Shown: positions 12,092 through 23,877, counted from the stretch's first letter. The stretch: DNA of 64,000 bases from Lonicera japonica (GCA_021464415.1 CM038469.1:4690501-4754500); one strand, 5' to 3'. Notes: generated from the letters alone by a model not told the origin. Program-made: numbers and translations.

Positions 12092-15068
12092 CTAATGACA
12101 GTATGGTCTCAAATTGCTGATGTTCCATGGATTTGGAATCTCTCTTCCATCTTGATCCCTTAAATAATATGCACCAGTCCCAGTCAGGCCAGTTACCTCG
12201 TACTACCCTCCCAATTAGCAACTAATTTTTCGTAAGTCGGCATGAAAGTTGTTTATTCTAGAGAACCTTTCGATATAAGCCGAGTCGAACTCTTTGAATA
12301 ATCTCTGGGCTAGTTTCATGTAATCCTCTATGATTTGATTCTTGGCAACATATTCTCCCGTTAGTTGATTTGCCACCAACTGCGAGTCGCAATGAATATT
12401 GAGATTCCTAACGCCCAATGTCTTTGCCCTTTTCAAACTCATGATCAAAGTTTCATATTTAGCTTCATTGCTCGACGCCGAAAAACCTAACCGAATAGAA
12501 TGTTCTATGATTGTGTTGTCGGGTGACTTTAATACGATTTCGACCCCTGATCCTTCTCTAGTTAAAGACCCATCAATGAACAAAGTCCAAGTCTCGGCTT
12601 TCTAGGTGACGGTTTGGTCGGCCACTTGTTTTGGGGTGTGAATTTCTAAAGGATCAACATTCATTATGTCTGATTCACACTGCCTCTAGTTGGAATAAAT
12701 GATGGATTATCTGCTGCGATTACTGAGTCCAATTGTCGATCACCCGGAGTCATTTGGCAATCAGTCAATTTGGTAATGAAAGCAGTCAACACTTATCCCT
12801 TTATTGCTGTATGTGGCTCATACTCGATGTGAAATCGGCCCAGCTCTACAGACCAACGTTCCAGGCGCCCAGATAAATCAGCTCGGTGTAGGGATGCCTT
12901 TATCGATGTGGAAGTAAGTACCTTGATTGGGTGGGTATCAAAGTAATGGCAGAGACGTCGAGACGCCGTAATGAGAGCAAGTACAAGTTTCTCTATTGGC
13001 TGTCACCAGACTTTTGCTAACATAGTACAGGGGTTTCTCGATTCCTTCGTACTCCATAATCAGGGCAGCACTGACAGCCTTTGAAGATGATGAAAGATGC
13101 ACAAATAATTGCTCATTGGGCATTGGGATGGATATGGGAGGCGGATTGTTTATATATGCCTTCAAGTCAGCCAGTGCCTTATCACACTCCTCGTCCCACA
13201 TGAAATTCTTTACATTTTTAAGCACTTTAAAAAAGGGTTGACATCTATCTAAATATTTTGAAATAAAGTGATTCGAAGAAGCAATCATACTAGCTAAGAT
13301 CTGCATTTCTTTAAGGTTCTTTGGTGCTTTAACGTTCTGCAATGCCTATATATTTTATGGGTTCACTTCAATACCCCTGCTGTTCACTAGAAAACCCAGA
13401 AACTTTCCAGAGCTCACCCCAAATGTGCACTTTATTGCGTTCATCTTCATCTTGTTGTGTCTCAATATCTGAAAAGTTTTCTCCAAACCGGAGATATGAT
13501 CGACTGCCTTCTTGCTTTTCACCAATATATCATCTAAATAAACTTTCACGGACTTTTCGATTTCTTCTTGGAACATCTTCGTGACAAGCTTTTGGTACAT
13601 GGTGTCGGCATTCTTGAGGCCAAAAGGCATAACCTTATAACAATACAAGCCCATTGTTGTGATAAACGCCGTGGCTTCTTGGTCAGGACCAAATAAGGGA
13701 ATATGATGATAGCCGGAATATGCATCCAAGAAACTCATTCTTTCATGTCCAGTTACCGAATCCACCAACTAGTCAATTTTTGGTAACAAAAAACTATATT
13801 TAGGGCATGCCTTATTAAGATCGGTAAAATCGACGCAAACGCGCCACTTTCCATTTTTTTTTGACAACGACGAGGTTCGAGATCCATTTTGGGAATTCTG
13901 CTTCCCTTATTGTTCCTGCATCCAACAGTTTATGTACCTCGTCCTCTACATCCTTAGCCTTTTCTGATGCCACCCTTCTGGGTTTCTGTTTCATCAGCTT
14001 ATGGTTCTTGTCAATGTAATTTGTGACACATCACTTTGGCATCGATCCCCGGCATCTTGGGAGGTTGCCAAGAAAATATGTCTATGTTGGCCCTCAAGAA
14101 CTCAGTCATTCGATCATTTTCTTCTTTTGTCCAGGAACTGCCAATTAGAAAAAAAAATTCTTCAACACATGAACCCTCAACCGTTAGGACCAGAATCACA
14201 TTTTCAAATACTTTCTCTGTCGGTAGCCCTCGTTTCCCACCTTCAAAGGCCTTCCCTGACTGTAATTGCTAGCAATTTTTGGGGACTTTGTCCCTCTTGG
14301 TGGAGGTTTCGGGCAACTCTGTCTCTTTTATCTTTCCTTGGCTTTTATCGGCCGCTGCGACTACCAAAGCCTTCGGTATTTTGGCTATTTTCCCCCCCAA
14401 CCTGAATACTATCAGTGATTTCAATCGGGTGCTTAAAGTTAGCGGCTCCCTGTATTGCCAACTCGAAACATAAACAAACATCTTCCTGTTTTTCCCGAAT
14501 AACGACTACCCCGTTGCTCGTCAGGAACTTGAGTTTCTGATGGAGAGGGGAGGAAATGGCATTCATTTGGATCAACCATCCTCTGCCAATGATTGCATTA
14601 TAAGGAGAGTCTATATCCATGACAATGAACTCCACGACTTTCTATTTCAACCCTAAACAGACCGGTACCTCGACTATAGCAATGGGCCAAACCGTTTCTC
14701 CGCTAAAGCTGAACGTACACAGGTGAATCAATGCTTTTGACTTGAAAGGGCGGGAGGTTCAGCTTCTTAAACATACTGTGATACATTATCTCAGATGAAC
14801 TCCCCTGGTCAATCAGTACTCTTTTGACATCAAAGGTATTGATGTTAACAATCAACACTAACGCATCGTTATGTGGGGTATCTACCCCTCGCATGTCTTT
14901 TTCAGTGAACTTGATCTCATATGTTCGCTTATCTCGTCTTTCTTTCATGTAAGTCGTGACCGACATTACCTCGGCCCCGAATGCTTTTTCGATGCACTGA
15001 TCCCTATTCACATAGACTCTCATCGAGTTCTTAGTAACATAATCCTGGTTGGTATAGCCGTGAATCAC
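12092..15068 (-). pseudogene. Gypsy pol remnant: PR, RT, RNase H, second RNase H, integrase tail (unit 1)
   Basis: Read from high to low coordinates. Protease is at about 15068-14345, with the aspartic motif D-Q-G-S-S and a later YNAIIGR-W block. RT is at about 14200-13355, with LDAYSGYHHI, MPFGLKNA and the catalytic YLDDILV. RNase H is at about 13342-12938. A second RNase H of the archaeal-like 'FIDGS...' type is at 12583-12228, with NEAKYE and HCDSQLVANQ. A short integrase C-terminal remnant is at 12227-12092, containing GAYYLRDQDG and IPNPWN. The H2C2 zinc finger and catalytic core of integrase are absent: the second RNase H is joined directly to the integrase tail, out of frame. There are several stops and frameshifts, so no functional polyprotein is encoded. 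Confidence 0.85.
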
Positions 15069-15074
15069 GTTTAT

Positions 15075-16656
15075 TTACCCACCGAAAGTTTTTGGGACCT
15101 CCTTGTCTCCATGCTCATCGTCGCTGCTATTCTCTACTTTATTTTTCTCTACTTTCTCGGTGGTTTTGACAAATTCGGCCAAATGCCCCTTTGTTACCAA
15201 ACCCTTCAGAAACTGCTTGAGGGTTTTGCACTCTTCTGTTTTATGACCATGGTCCTTGTGGTATGAACATTTCACTTTCTTGTTTTTTCATTTTGGATCT
15301 CCACCCAGAGATTTATGCCATTCGAAGAATGGCTCATCTTTGACCTGATACATGATTCGGTGGATCGACTTGGTGAAAATCATGTGGACCCCTTGATAAC
15401 CCTCATCACCGACACGAAAAAAATCCTCTTTTTTCTGTTTCTTGCAGCAATCAGAACCCCTGTCACCCTGTCCTTTCTTTTTATCGGCGTTCGTATTTCT
15501 CCTCCAATTACCAACCATCAACTCATCGTCCTCAACGCGGGCGTACTAGCCTATTCTCGACAGTAGTTCATCGAAAGTCTGAGGAGGCTTACGAGTCAAA
15601 GAATTATATATGCCGCTATCGTCCTTGGGTAAGCCGTACCTGAAGGTGTTTAGAGCAAACTGTAAATCACAGCCTTCCACCTCTTGGAATATTTCTCAGT
15701 ATCTTGCCGAATATTCCCTCAGAGTTTCGTCCCTTCTTTTTCTCATGTTTGCTAAGGCCTCCGAGCCTTTCACTAGCTTGCTGCTGGTTATAAATTTGGC
15801 CGTGAACTGCTCTACCAGCTCTCGAAAACTATCAATCTGACCCGCCGACAATTGGGTAAACCACCTGAAGGCAACCTCGCCCAGACTAGTAGGAAATATT
15901 CGGTACATCACGACATTATCTGAAATCCAATAAGCCATGACCTATTGATAATACTTGACATGGTCGGCTGGGTCTGTCTTGTTGTTATATATGTTGAACT
16001 TTGGTTGAGGCAGCTTTTTGGGTGGCGGGGCTTCGGCTATGCGCCTTGTGAATGGCGAGCCGTTTTGCTCTCCCAATGATTCCTGTGCCAGGTTTCTAGG
16101 AGTGTATGCGACGAATTTTTCGGCTATTGTTGAATCAATCAGTTTCCTCAGATCATTTTCTGCCCACGTTGGGCCTATAATCCTTCTCGACCAGTCTGTC
16201 GAACACACTCTGTCTGGGTTCTGCCACTAGGACTTCTGGAGTGGAAACATGTACACCAGCTGGTTGTTTATCATCTCGGCCCCGGACCTGAGTTTGGATG
16301 GTTACTGGATTTTCAGTAATAACATTGTCATTATGCGGTCGCCTGACGGTCGATGTTGCCGTGTCTTCCTCCTCTAAAATTCTGGAGGTGAATTTCGTCA
16401 TGTACTTTCTCAAAATTTCGTCATGAACTTTTTCATGCAAGGTTTGATTCTTTAACCTAAGTAATGCAACAATACTGATGGCACTCCCACCAGTGAGATT
16501 AGGATCACTGTAATTGTTATCGACCGGCATCCAATTCGTGTTGACCGGCAGTTTTAAGGATCGTTTTGTTGTTGTTCGAAGGGGTGGCAATTCGCCATCT
16601 CTCCATGTGGGTTGAGCCTGCGAAATCCGCGAGGTGGCTGCTCTCGTTTGAGGCAT
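15075..16656 (-). pseudogene. Gypsy gag remnant (unit 1)
   Basis: An ATG at 16656 (MPQTRAATSRISQ) opens a 167-residue frame. Gag then continues in shifted frames: a FNIYNNKTDPADHVKYY block (about 15960), the retrotransposon-gag core (SLGEVAFRWFTQL, EALANMRKRRDETLREY; 15938-15696), and a zinc-knuckle-like [14 protein letters not shown] at about 15270-15229. Frameshifts at about 16155, a stop near 15942 and others inactivate it. The product would be the structural particle protein in an intact element. Confidence 0.8.
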
Positions 16657-16738
16657 GTTGAAGGGTACTACTTTTTTCGGTGGATAAAAACCACACTCAA
16701 CAGTTTTTCGAAAGGAAAAATAATGTTTCTCTCGTTTC

Positions 16739-16756
16739 CCACAGACGGCGCCAAAC
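16739..16756 (-). other. Primer-binding-like site of gypsy element (unit 1)
   Basis: Immediately inside the 5' LTR the - strand reads GTTTGGCGCCGTCTGTGG, the arrangement common in plant gypsy elements. I do not assign the tRNA. Confidence 0.6.
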
Positions 16757-17489
16757 TGTAGGCGATCAAAATTTTACGACCTGACCCACTAAGATGATTC
16801 GAGAAACGAGTTAGAATGAACGAAAAAAGAGGTGAAAAGTGACAAGAGAATTTTTTTGGGTATAGTTGGTTCCCCCAGCAGCGCTTATGCTGATCCAATA
16901 ATACGTCCTCCATTTATATGTGTGTGTGGTTATTGTATTGAGCTTTAAAGGCAAAAATCAATGGTGTTACAAGCTTTCTCTCTCTCTCTCTCTCTCTCTT
17001 AAATAGATTAAGTAAACTAACAACTATTTGCTTAAATAGATTAAGTAAACTAACAACTCAGCCACCAAGCCTCCCTTAGAATTAGGGTTACACTTGCTCA
17101 TTAGGATTAATAGTAAAATGACTAAAGAGGGTAAGACTTGGATAATACTACAGCCTTCATTCCCTTATCCACTACTAACAACTTCTGAATTCTTACATTG
17201 GTAGTGGGACAGTGGAGATCTGCACGATTTTGTACAGACTCGTACGATCTAATATGATCCTTTCCACGTATTTTTCACACATTCCACACGTGCTATGGCG
17301 CATGCGCCCTTCCCTGGGGTCTCGGCTCCGGCTGTCCATCTCGGCGTGCTTTGACACCCTTACTTCAGCATGTCTTCTTGTTGTTCTTTTTTTTTGTTTG
17401 GGCATGGCTCGTCAGCTTGGCCTGGGGTATGGGTCTTCGAGCAGGTTGGGCCGGCCCAGTTTACCTTAACCAAATTTTATACTCCCTCA
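16757..17489 (-). repeat. 5' LTR of gypsy element (unit 1)
   Basis: 733 bp with intact TG..CA termini (+ strand TGTAGG...CCCTCA). It contains a CT microsatellite at about 16978-16999. The neighbouring GCTCC completes the target duplication. Confidence 0.87.
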
Positions 17490-17494
17490 GCTCC

Positions 17495-19574
17495 TAAAGT
17501 TTAAACGTATGTATTCACTAAAAATTAGACAGGTCTCCTTTTTGGGATCTAATTACACTTAAATACCTTAAAATATAAAGTTCTACACATAGGCCCCTAT
17601 ATATTTTATATTTTTCAAAAATACCCCATATGCAGTTAATTTTTTTGAAAATCAAGGGGGTCAATCCCCACCCCCATCTTTTCCTTTACTAGCACCACCC
17701 CTGTCAATATATTAAATCATAATAGTTTTGAATATTTGTTGGTAAATTTATTTTCTCTTTACGGAATAAATAAAATATTCACTATAAATTGTCTGATTAT
17801 TTAGACATATTATCACATTTTTATACATCCATCTAAATTAATTTTACAGAAAACTAAAAAAAAAATTGAGTTACACTTTATTTTGCTAACTATTAGTTAA
17901 AAAATGATGGTAAATTATTTTTTCTTCTTTTATAAAAAAGGCTTGAAAAATGCAACTAAGATATATAAAAGTCCGTATCAAATTGAAATATTTTAAGATG
18001 GAGAAGTTCAAAACGAGGCATACAAGAATGGGTGTAAGTTTTCTTTTCTTGATTTTTTTATATATGTAACGATTAAATAATACAATTTTTTTATATATAA
18101 TTTTACAACCACCACAGTAAAATGTATAAACGGGTCGAATACAACCATTAATAAGATGGACACAAATTTTTTTATTTTATTTGTTTCTTAATTTTTTTTC
18201 CTTTTTCATTTCTTATTTTGAATTATAGAAACTATAATTTAAAAACCTGTAAAGTTCATTTCGCTATGAATATATAGTTATTTATTCTATTTTTTTTTAT
18301 TTATGTTTTTAATACTTGCAAGGTCATATTTTTTTTGAATAAATTATTTGATTTGATTAGTCCATATAATAACATAATTGAGACTTTTCATATAAATAAA
18401 TAACATAACGGAGGGTCATTTGCAATATTTCCCTTAATGTTTCAGAAGTTGCAATTAATATCAACCTCAAAGTATCTTTAGTATTGTTGCAACTTAAACC
18501 TTTCATTAACTTCCATTTAAAACAAGTTAATGGTTGTTGACGTGGCTCTATGATGTGGAACAAACCATTTGAAAACTAAAATATAAATGACAAATTAAAC
18601 TCTAAAGTATGGAGTCAATTGCAATGTTCCCCTTGATGCTTCAAAAGTTGCAATGTGAACCTTGGAATACTTTTTCAACTCATCTTCAACACATGTGGCC
18701 ACCTTTTCTGTATTACGTTTTAGCTTGATACAAGTATTACTACATTAATGGCAATTTCTCATTATTTTTATTTGATTTAAAATTATTACAGAGTTTTAAG
18801 GAAGAAAATGATGACCCATAAAGGCATTAGGAACATTCACATGCATTCATATCTTTTAATGACATTCTTTATTTATCTCTCTAATGCCGATTTATTCTTA
18901 AAAGATATAGGAATAATTTCCTTACATCTAGCACATATTGGTTGATCAATCAAACCACAAGAAAAGTTTATATCCATGTTCAACCTAAAAATAATAATTA
19001 AAAGATTCAAATAACAAATTCTTCTAGAAAATAATAAAAGAAATAAAAAAATACCTACATTAAAACACTGGCAATCCTTTCTTTCTGGTTTGGAATTTGT
19101 CCATGAAATCTGTAGAAACAAATGTTTGGCTATAATAACAAACTCTTCGATTGATATTTTTGAGATTGCTTTATTTCATTATAGCAAAAATAAAATAAAA
19201 TAGAATATATAATCTTAATAAAGTTGTTATAGTAACTTTTGAAAAATCAAGGGGAACACTACAACTTACTCCATACTTAGGAATTTAGTCCGTCATATAT
19301 ATTTTCGTTTTAAATGATTTGTTCCGTGTCATAACTACATTATCAAGCCACATCAACAGTTGTTAACTTTTTTAAATGGAAGTTAATAAAAAGCTCAAAT
19401 TGTAACATTAAAAATACTTTATGATTGACATTGCAATATTTGAAACATTAGGATAAACATCGCAAAGAACCCCTACTTAAGGGTTTAATTTATCAATTCT
19501 CCCAAAAAGTAATTTATTCACATGGAAAATAAAGTTTTAAAGGGATGAAGTCACCGACCTAGTTCCCGCTCCAC
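17495..19574. repeat. Gene-free stretch with long inverted repeat (unit 1)
   Basis: No gene seen. Two arms of about 240 bp face each other: 18411-18647 and the reverse complement of 19237-19477. Both carry the same order of blocks (TTGCAA..TTTC..TTAATGTTTC, CATTAACTTCCATTTAAAA, GTATGGAGT, GTTCCCCTTGAT). The arms look roughly 75 percent identical and the spacer is about 590 bp. This looks like an old terminal-inverted-repeat transposon without its transposase. The family is not assigned and clean target duplications were not found. The rest is AT-rich. Confidence 0.6.
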
Positions 19575-20227
19575 CAGTGGCGGAGCCAGGAATTAAAACC
19601 AGGAAGGGCCAAATTAATACACTTTTTTAAAAAATTTGCATGTACTTTTAATAAGGTTAAAATTAAAATACTATATTAAAATATTCAACATCTTATACGT
19701 CAAAATTCACATATTTAGTTATAGTATTCCCCTTTGAAACTTCATATTTTGAAAATGCTTAATAATATATTTATTATCAATAATTTCATATATTAATCTC
19801 CAAGACAATTTTTTCTCAAAAATATCTTACTATATAAAATTCAATATTTTCTAACCCAATATTAAATTAACCTAAAAAAATGAAAGAATAGAAAAATAAA
19901 ACTGATAAGCTACTGCACCAAAATGGAAAAATAAAAAAGCCCTAAAAAAAATAATTGTAATGTTAATAATTAGCATATCCTTCTATTACGGAAATCTACT
20001 CCGAATATTTACCTACATATGATACATTGACCTTATACTTAATTACAATTACAATAAACTGCCCCTATACTTATACAGCAAATCACCCATAAGTCCCTCA
20101 TTCACTGAACTTTCCAAATTGCACAAGTGCTCCTTACTTTTACATTATTGCACAAAACCCTATGTACTAAGCGAAAAATTGTGAAAATTTCAAATGGGGC
20201 CATGGTCTCCAAGTGGCTCTGACCCTG
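19575..20227. mobile_element. hAT-like non-autonomous element (unit 1)
   Basis: A 653-bp element has an 8-bp target duplication CGCTCCAC (19567-19574, 20228-20235). Its imperfect terminal repeats are CAGTGGCGGAGCCA (left) and CAGGGTCAGAGCCA (right, read inward). An 8-bp duplication and CAG-type ends are typical of hAT transposons. No transposase frame. Confidence 0.8.
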
Positions 20228-20368
20228 CGCTCCACCACTTGTCTTGCAATGCTTTTTGTGTCGGAAATAGTGTAAACCACATGTTATATAAATACAACTG
20301 ACACCTGTTAATCATTTGCCCAAACTTGGTGTCATGCCTTCGTAGAAAGCTACCCTGCATGCAAAAAA

Positions 20369-20736
20369 GTTCAAGGACTGTCCGTACGGATTGGGCCATT
20401 TGGCACGTTTTCTGATGGAATTTTTTGATGAAATTTTGTGGGGATGTTCTTCATCGTGTGTAGAACATCTTCACCAAATTTCATCAAAAAATTCAACCGA
20501 GAAGTGGGTTAACTACGTGATTGAAAAATATTGGTCCAGAAATAGATATATAAAATCCAATTTTTTTCAATCACGTAGTTAACCGACTTCCCGGTTGAAT
20601 TTTTTGATGAAATTTGGTGGAGATGTTCTACACACGATGAAGAACATCCCCACAAAATTTCATCAAAAAATTATATCGGGAAGCATGCCAAACAGCCCAA
20701 TCCGTACGGGCAGTCCGTGAACAGTAATCCGCACCT
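20369..20736. mobile_element. Foldback/MITE hairpin element upstream of gene B (unit 1 only)
   Basis: This is a 368-bp length difference relative to unit 2 (52581-52621). It consists of two arms of 166 bp, 20369-20534 and 20557-20722, which are nearly perfect inverted complements around a 22-bp loop. The right side extends about 14 bp past the arm with no partner on the left, so the left end seems truncated. Each arm itself contains a smaller palindrome (TTTTTTGATGAAATTT ... AAATTTCATCAAAAAA). No clear target duplication. It ends about 170 bp before the gene B start codon. Confidence 0.8.
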
Positions 20737-20746
20737 GAAATTTTTC

Positions 20747-20909
20747 ATATATATATATATATATTCACTAAACACAATCCCTATTCAAATATAAATCCCA
20801 CTTGCAATAGACACAGATTCTCGTGTTTTCATCTCTCTTTCCTCTACTCTCTCTCTCTTTCTCTCTCTCTCTCTAAATCTCCCTCTTTCTCTCTCTAAAC
20901 TAAAAACTA
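20747..20909 (+). promoter_or_regulatory. Core promoter and 5' leader of gene B
   Basis: An AT-repeat TATA-like tract (20747-20764) is followed by a pyrimidine-rich leader of CT repeats (about 20833-20895) and AAACTAATGG at the start codon. CT-rich leaders are common in plant genes. The transcription start is not determined. Confidence 0.5.
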
Positions 20910-23467
20910 ATGGAGGCTGAAGCACAAGATGGGTACTCTGTTACAATACCCCTTTTGCTGGGGATTGATCAGAAGCAACCCCACAAGAATGTAAGTGATG
21001 AGTCTGCAGTTGAATCCTATTACACTGCTGGCACTACCTCTTTCTTCAACACTTGTTTCAATGGCCTCAATGCTCTCTCAGGTTCTTACTCCTTTCTTCT
21101 TAATTGTTTTATTTAATTAATGATTTACATTTCCATTCTTATATTTAAATAAATAATTACATTAGATAGCAAGATAGATATATAGATCTCTTATAATTTT
21201 ATCTAAATATTCTCGACTTCGAGTCTCACTTGCAACATTAAGATTTAGGCTTCTTATATCCTTCCTTCTTGGTAGATTGTAACAAAGTAATAGACTTAAT
21301 TATATCTTTCTTTTTTTTGAAAATAAATAAATAAATTTGTTTCTCTGTTTGTTTGGCGATAAATTTCTAATTTTCTTACTAATTCAACAAATTATCAAAC
21401 TTGACATTTACGGATTCACTATGCACGAGCTAAAATTTATACAAATTCAAATATATGTGGCTATCAATGCTTTTCATAATTTGACAATGGGCCTTTAATA
21501 TATTGTGCACCAGAACAAAACACGTTGTTATCAATTTTGTTTTCTTTGTTTATCCTAATTTAGGGCATACCAAACTTTAGTAGGTATCTTTTTTTGGTTA
21601 CAACTTTAGTATGTATCAAATTCAAGATTTCAACGCATTATTAGCAGGACAATGAGTGAATGAGTTTCTTTTCCATTAATTTTGAAGCAATGAGGGAAAT
21701 AGTAACTTAACCAAGGACAATGAGAATGAGTTTCTAAAAACTAATCTTACGCAGTGTAACAACTATAAGCACTGAATGAGATGGGTTTTAGTTATCTTGT
21801 ACCTTCACCAGTAGTTTAGAACAGGAAATTTGTGGCCGCTACTTTTGCTTGTGGGATCAACGTACTACTTAGGTATTGTACTAAATTTACCATGTTTGGT
21901 TTCTCAATCAGGAGTTGGGATACTATCAATCCCATATGCACTATCATCAGGAGGATGGTTGAGTTTAATACTTCTTCTCATCATCGCGTTCTCCACCTTC
22001 TACACGGGCTTGTTAATCAAACGATGTATGGATGATGATCCAAGCATAAGAAGCTATCCTGACATTGGAGACCGCGCATTTGGTACAATAGGAAGAATTG
22101 CAGTATCCATTATTATGAACATGGAACTCTACTTAGTTGCAATCGGTTTCCTTATTCTTGAAGGGGATAATTTGCATAACATACTACCGGGCATGGGATT
22201 CCATGTTTTTGGGCTCTCAGTTAGCGGAACACAAAGCTTTGTTATAATTGTTGGAATTATTATTCTTCCTACGATTTGGTTAAACAACATGAGCATTCTT
22301 TCTTATATATCGGCCAGTGGAGTTGTAGCTTCTGTTATTATCCTTGGCTCAATTTTGTGGGCTGGTGTATTTGATGGCATTGGATTTAAGGAAAAGGGTG
22401 ATCTTGTAAATTGGAGTGGAGTGCCCACCGCTGTTAGCTTATACGCCTTTTGCTATTGTGCACATCCAGTTTTCCCTACCCTGTACACTTCTATGAGGAA
22501 CCAACGACAGTTCACAAAGGTAAAGCAACACAATCTCTAAAACTAGCATTCTAGAAGTCCTTGCCTACGCACCAGGCAATAGAGCCTGTTGCCTAAACTA
22601 GTATAAAGACCTGAAAAAAATAAATAGGCTTGAGAGCTAGCTAGGCGGTTTTTTATACAAATGATGGATGGATCCAGGTGATTCGAGGAGGAGGGAGGAG
22701 GGAGGAGGGCCGCGGCTCCAAACCTGGGCTCCCTGTGTGAATTATCACTCTCAACCACTTGGGCTTAAGCCTCGATCTGGTAGTATTAGGCAGTTTATGC
22801 TATCAAATGGACATACCCAGTAATTTCTAAAATTCCCACCTAGGGTGCTTAGGCTTGGCCTCGATCTGGGAGAATTAGGCACTCTCTAAAACACCAAATG
22901 TGTCTTTTCATGTTTAAATTACTAAATTCACCTGTTTTTCTCTATTTGCAGGTCTTGAGCGTATGCTTTGGATTTTGTACTCTTACTTACGCATCAATGG
23001 CGGTTTTGGGTTACCTCATGTTTGGTTCAAATCTGCAAGAGCAAATAACCTTAAATCTTCCAACCAAAAACATAAGCTCAAAAGTGGCCATATGCACTAC
23101 TCTGGTCAACCCAATATCTAAATATGCGCTGATGGTAACACCGATTGTCAATACCATCGAAAATTGGTTTCGGTCTTATTGCAACAAGAGGCCGTTTAGC
23201 CTAATGATTAGAACATCCTTGGTGATCAGCACCGTCATTTTTGCTCTCGCCTTCCCTTTTTTTGCGGATCTCATGTCCCTTGTTGGAGCAGTTCTAAGCG
23301 TGACAGCTTCGATTATACTTCCGTGCTTGTGCTACTTGAAGATTTCAGGTACTTATCGGAGACTTGGATTTGAGGTGGTAATGATAGTAGGCATTGTATT
23401 GATGGGTATCACGGTTGTAATTGTTGGTGCTTATACGTCTATGCTAAAATTAGTAGGACATTTGTAA
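20910..23467 (+). CDS. AVT1-like amino acid transporter, gene B (3 exons, 431 aa), hybrid of C-type 5' and A-type 3' parts
   Basis: Exons 20910-21081, 21912-22519 and 22952-23467 join in frame (172+608+516 nt) to 431 residues; introns are 830 and 432 bp with GT-AG borders. The protein has the Aa_trans architecture: a short polar N-terminus with an acidic/LLL element (residues 1-40), SFF..CFNGLNALSG before membrane segment 1, then GVGILSIPYAL, SGGWLSL and FSTFYTGLLIKRCMD, with about 11 hydrophobic segments to the C-terminus. The length fits the short plant AVT1 subgroup (AVT1I/H-like). The family exports or imports neutral amino acids at the vacuole by proton exchange; the substrate here is inferred. 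Exons 1-2 match gene C (few differences, for example Gln21/Glu and Asn47/Lys). Exon 3 is identical in protein to gene A. A foldback transposon sits just upstream. The open frame beginning at 21830 is intron read-through, not a start. Confidence 0.93.
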
Positions 23468-23696
23468 ACTAAAGATTTCTCTTTGTCGACTATACAATAT
23501 AACTGTTGTAATCACCAATATATATTTGAGTAGAAGGGAATCCTTGTAATGGTGGACCAAATATTGTAAGAATTTGGTGGGTACCAGTTTTACAGGAGAT
23601 GATACAATAGCTTTTAAATTGAATCATATCTGAATTCTTTCTTATTATATTTGTTTGTTGCATCATGGCCTTTTTCTCTTTTTTAAATCTTGGCCA

Positions 23697-23877
23697 TACC
23701 TGAAGCACGTAGATCAGCTGGCATGGGGCTATTCTAGCTTAACCAATGTCTCGAGTCTCGAGCCTTGGGAATGCAAGTGTGTTATATCCTGGGAGGAAAA
23801 GTTTTACCGCCCAATGTGGTCTTACCCGGCTCGGAATGGTTGTTTACTTGCCACCATTTTTTTCCACCGAAAAAAAG
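23697..23877 (+). mobile_element. tRNA-derived SINE-like insertion after gene B (unit 2)
   Basis: The duplicate of 868-1051. The target duplication AAATCTTGGCCA is perfect here (23685-23696, 23878-23889). It contains the B-box-like TCGAG..CGAGCCTTGG region and an A-rich tail. Confidence 0.75.

Larger units (their letters stand above)
5402..17489 (-). mobile_element. Ty3/gypsy LTR retrotransposon, Tat-type, defective (unit 1)
   Basis: A 12,088-bp element has two LTRs (5402-6132 and 16757-17489), a 5-bp target duplication GCTCC (5397-5401 and 17490-17494), a primer-binding-like site inside the right LTR, and a purine tract next to the left LTR. It therefore reads on the - strand. The order is gag, protease, RT, RNase H, a second RNase H of the 'DGS' type, and then only the tail of integrase. 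A second (archaeal-like) RNase H and antisense reading frames between pol and the 3' LTR are hallmarks of the plant Tat clade (Ogre, Retand, Grande relatives). Many frameshifts and stops make it non-coding. The same target duplication in unit 2 shows that it inserted before the segmental duplication. Confidence 0.9.
1..22540. repeat. Segmental duplication unit 1 (left copy, left end outside window)
   Basis: Position 1 corresponds to 22830, and the whole stretch up to about 22540 re-appears in the same order and orientation in 22830-54394. Shared insertions with identical target-site duplications (SINE, MITE, LINE plus LTR, gypsy, hAT) show that these elements were in place before duplication. 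Unit 1 differs by a 7.5-kb deletion joined at 4493/4495, by a 368-bp foldback insertion at 20369, and by lacking the Mutator-like element of unit 2. Identity by eye is about 97-98 percent in the transposon block. Confidence 0.93.

Noticed and set aside
14001..14405. Open frames on the + strand within the gypsy pol region
   Set aside because: They are shadows of the - strand RT and protease coding sequence and show no protein family of their own.
21830..22540. Single 236-residue frame suggesting that gene B exon 2 starts with its own methionine
   Set aside because: The first 27 residues translate intron sequence. A clear AG at 21910-21911 and exact frame continuity with exon 1 place the exon start at 21912.
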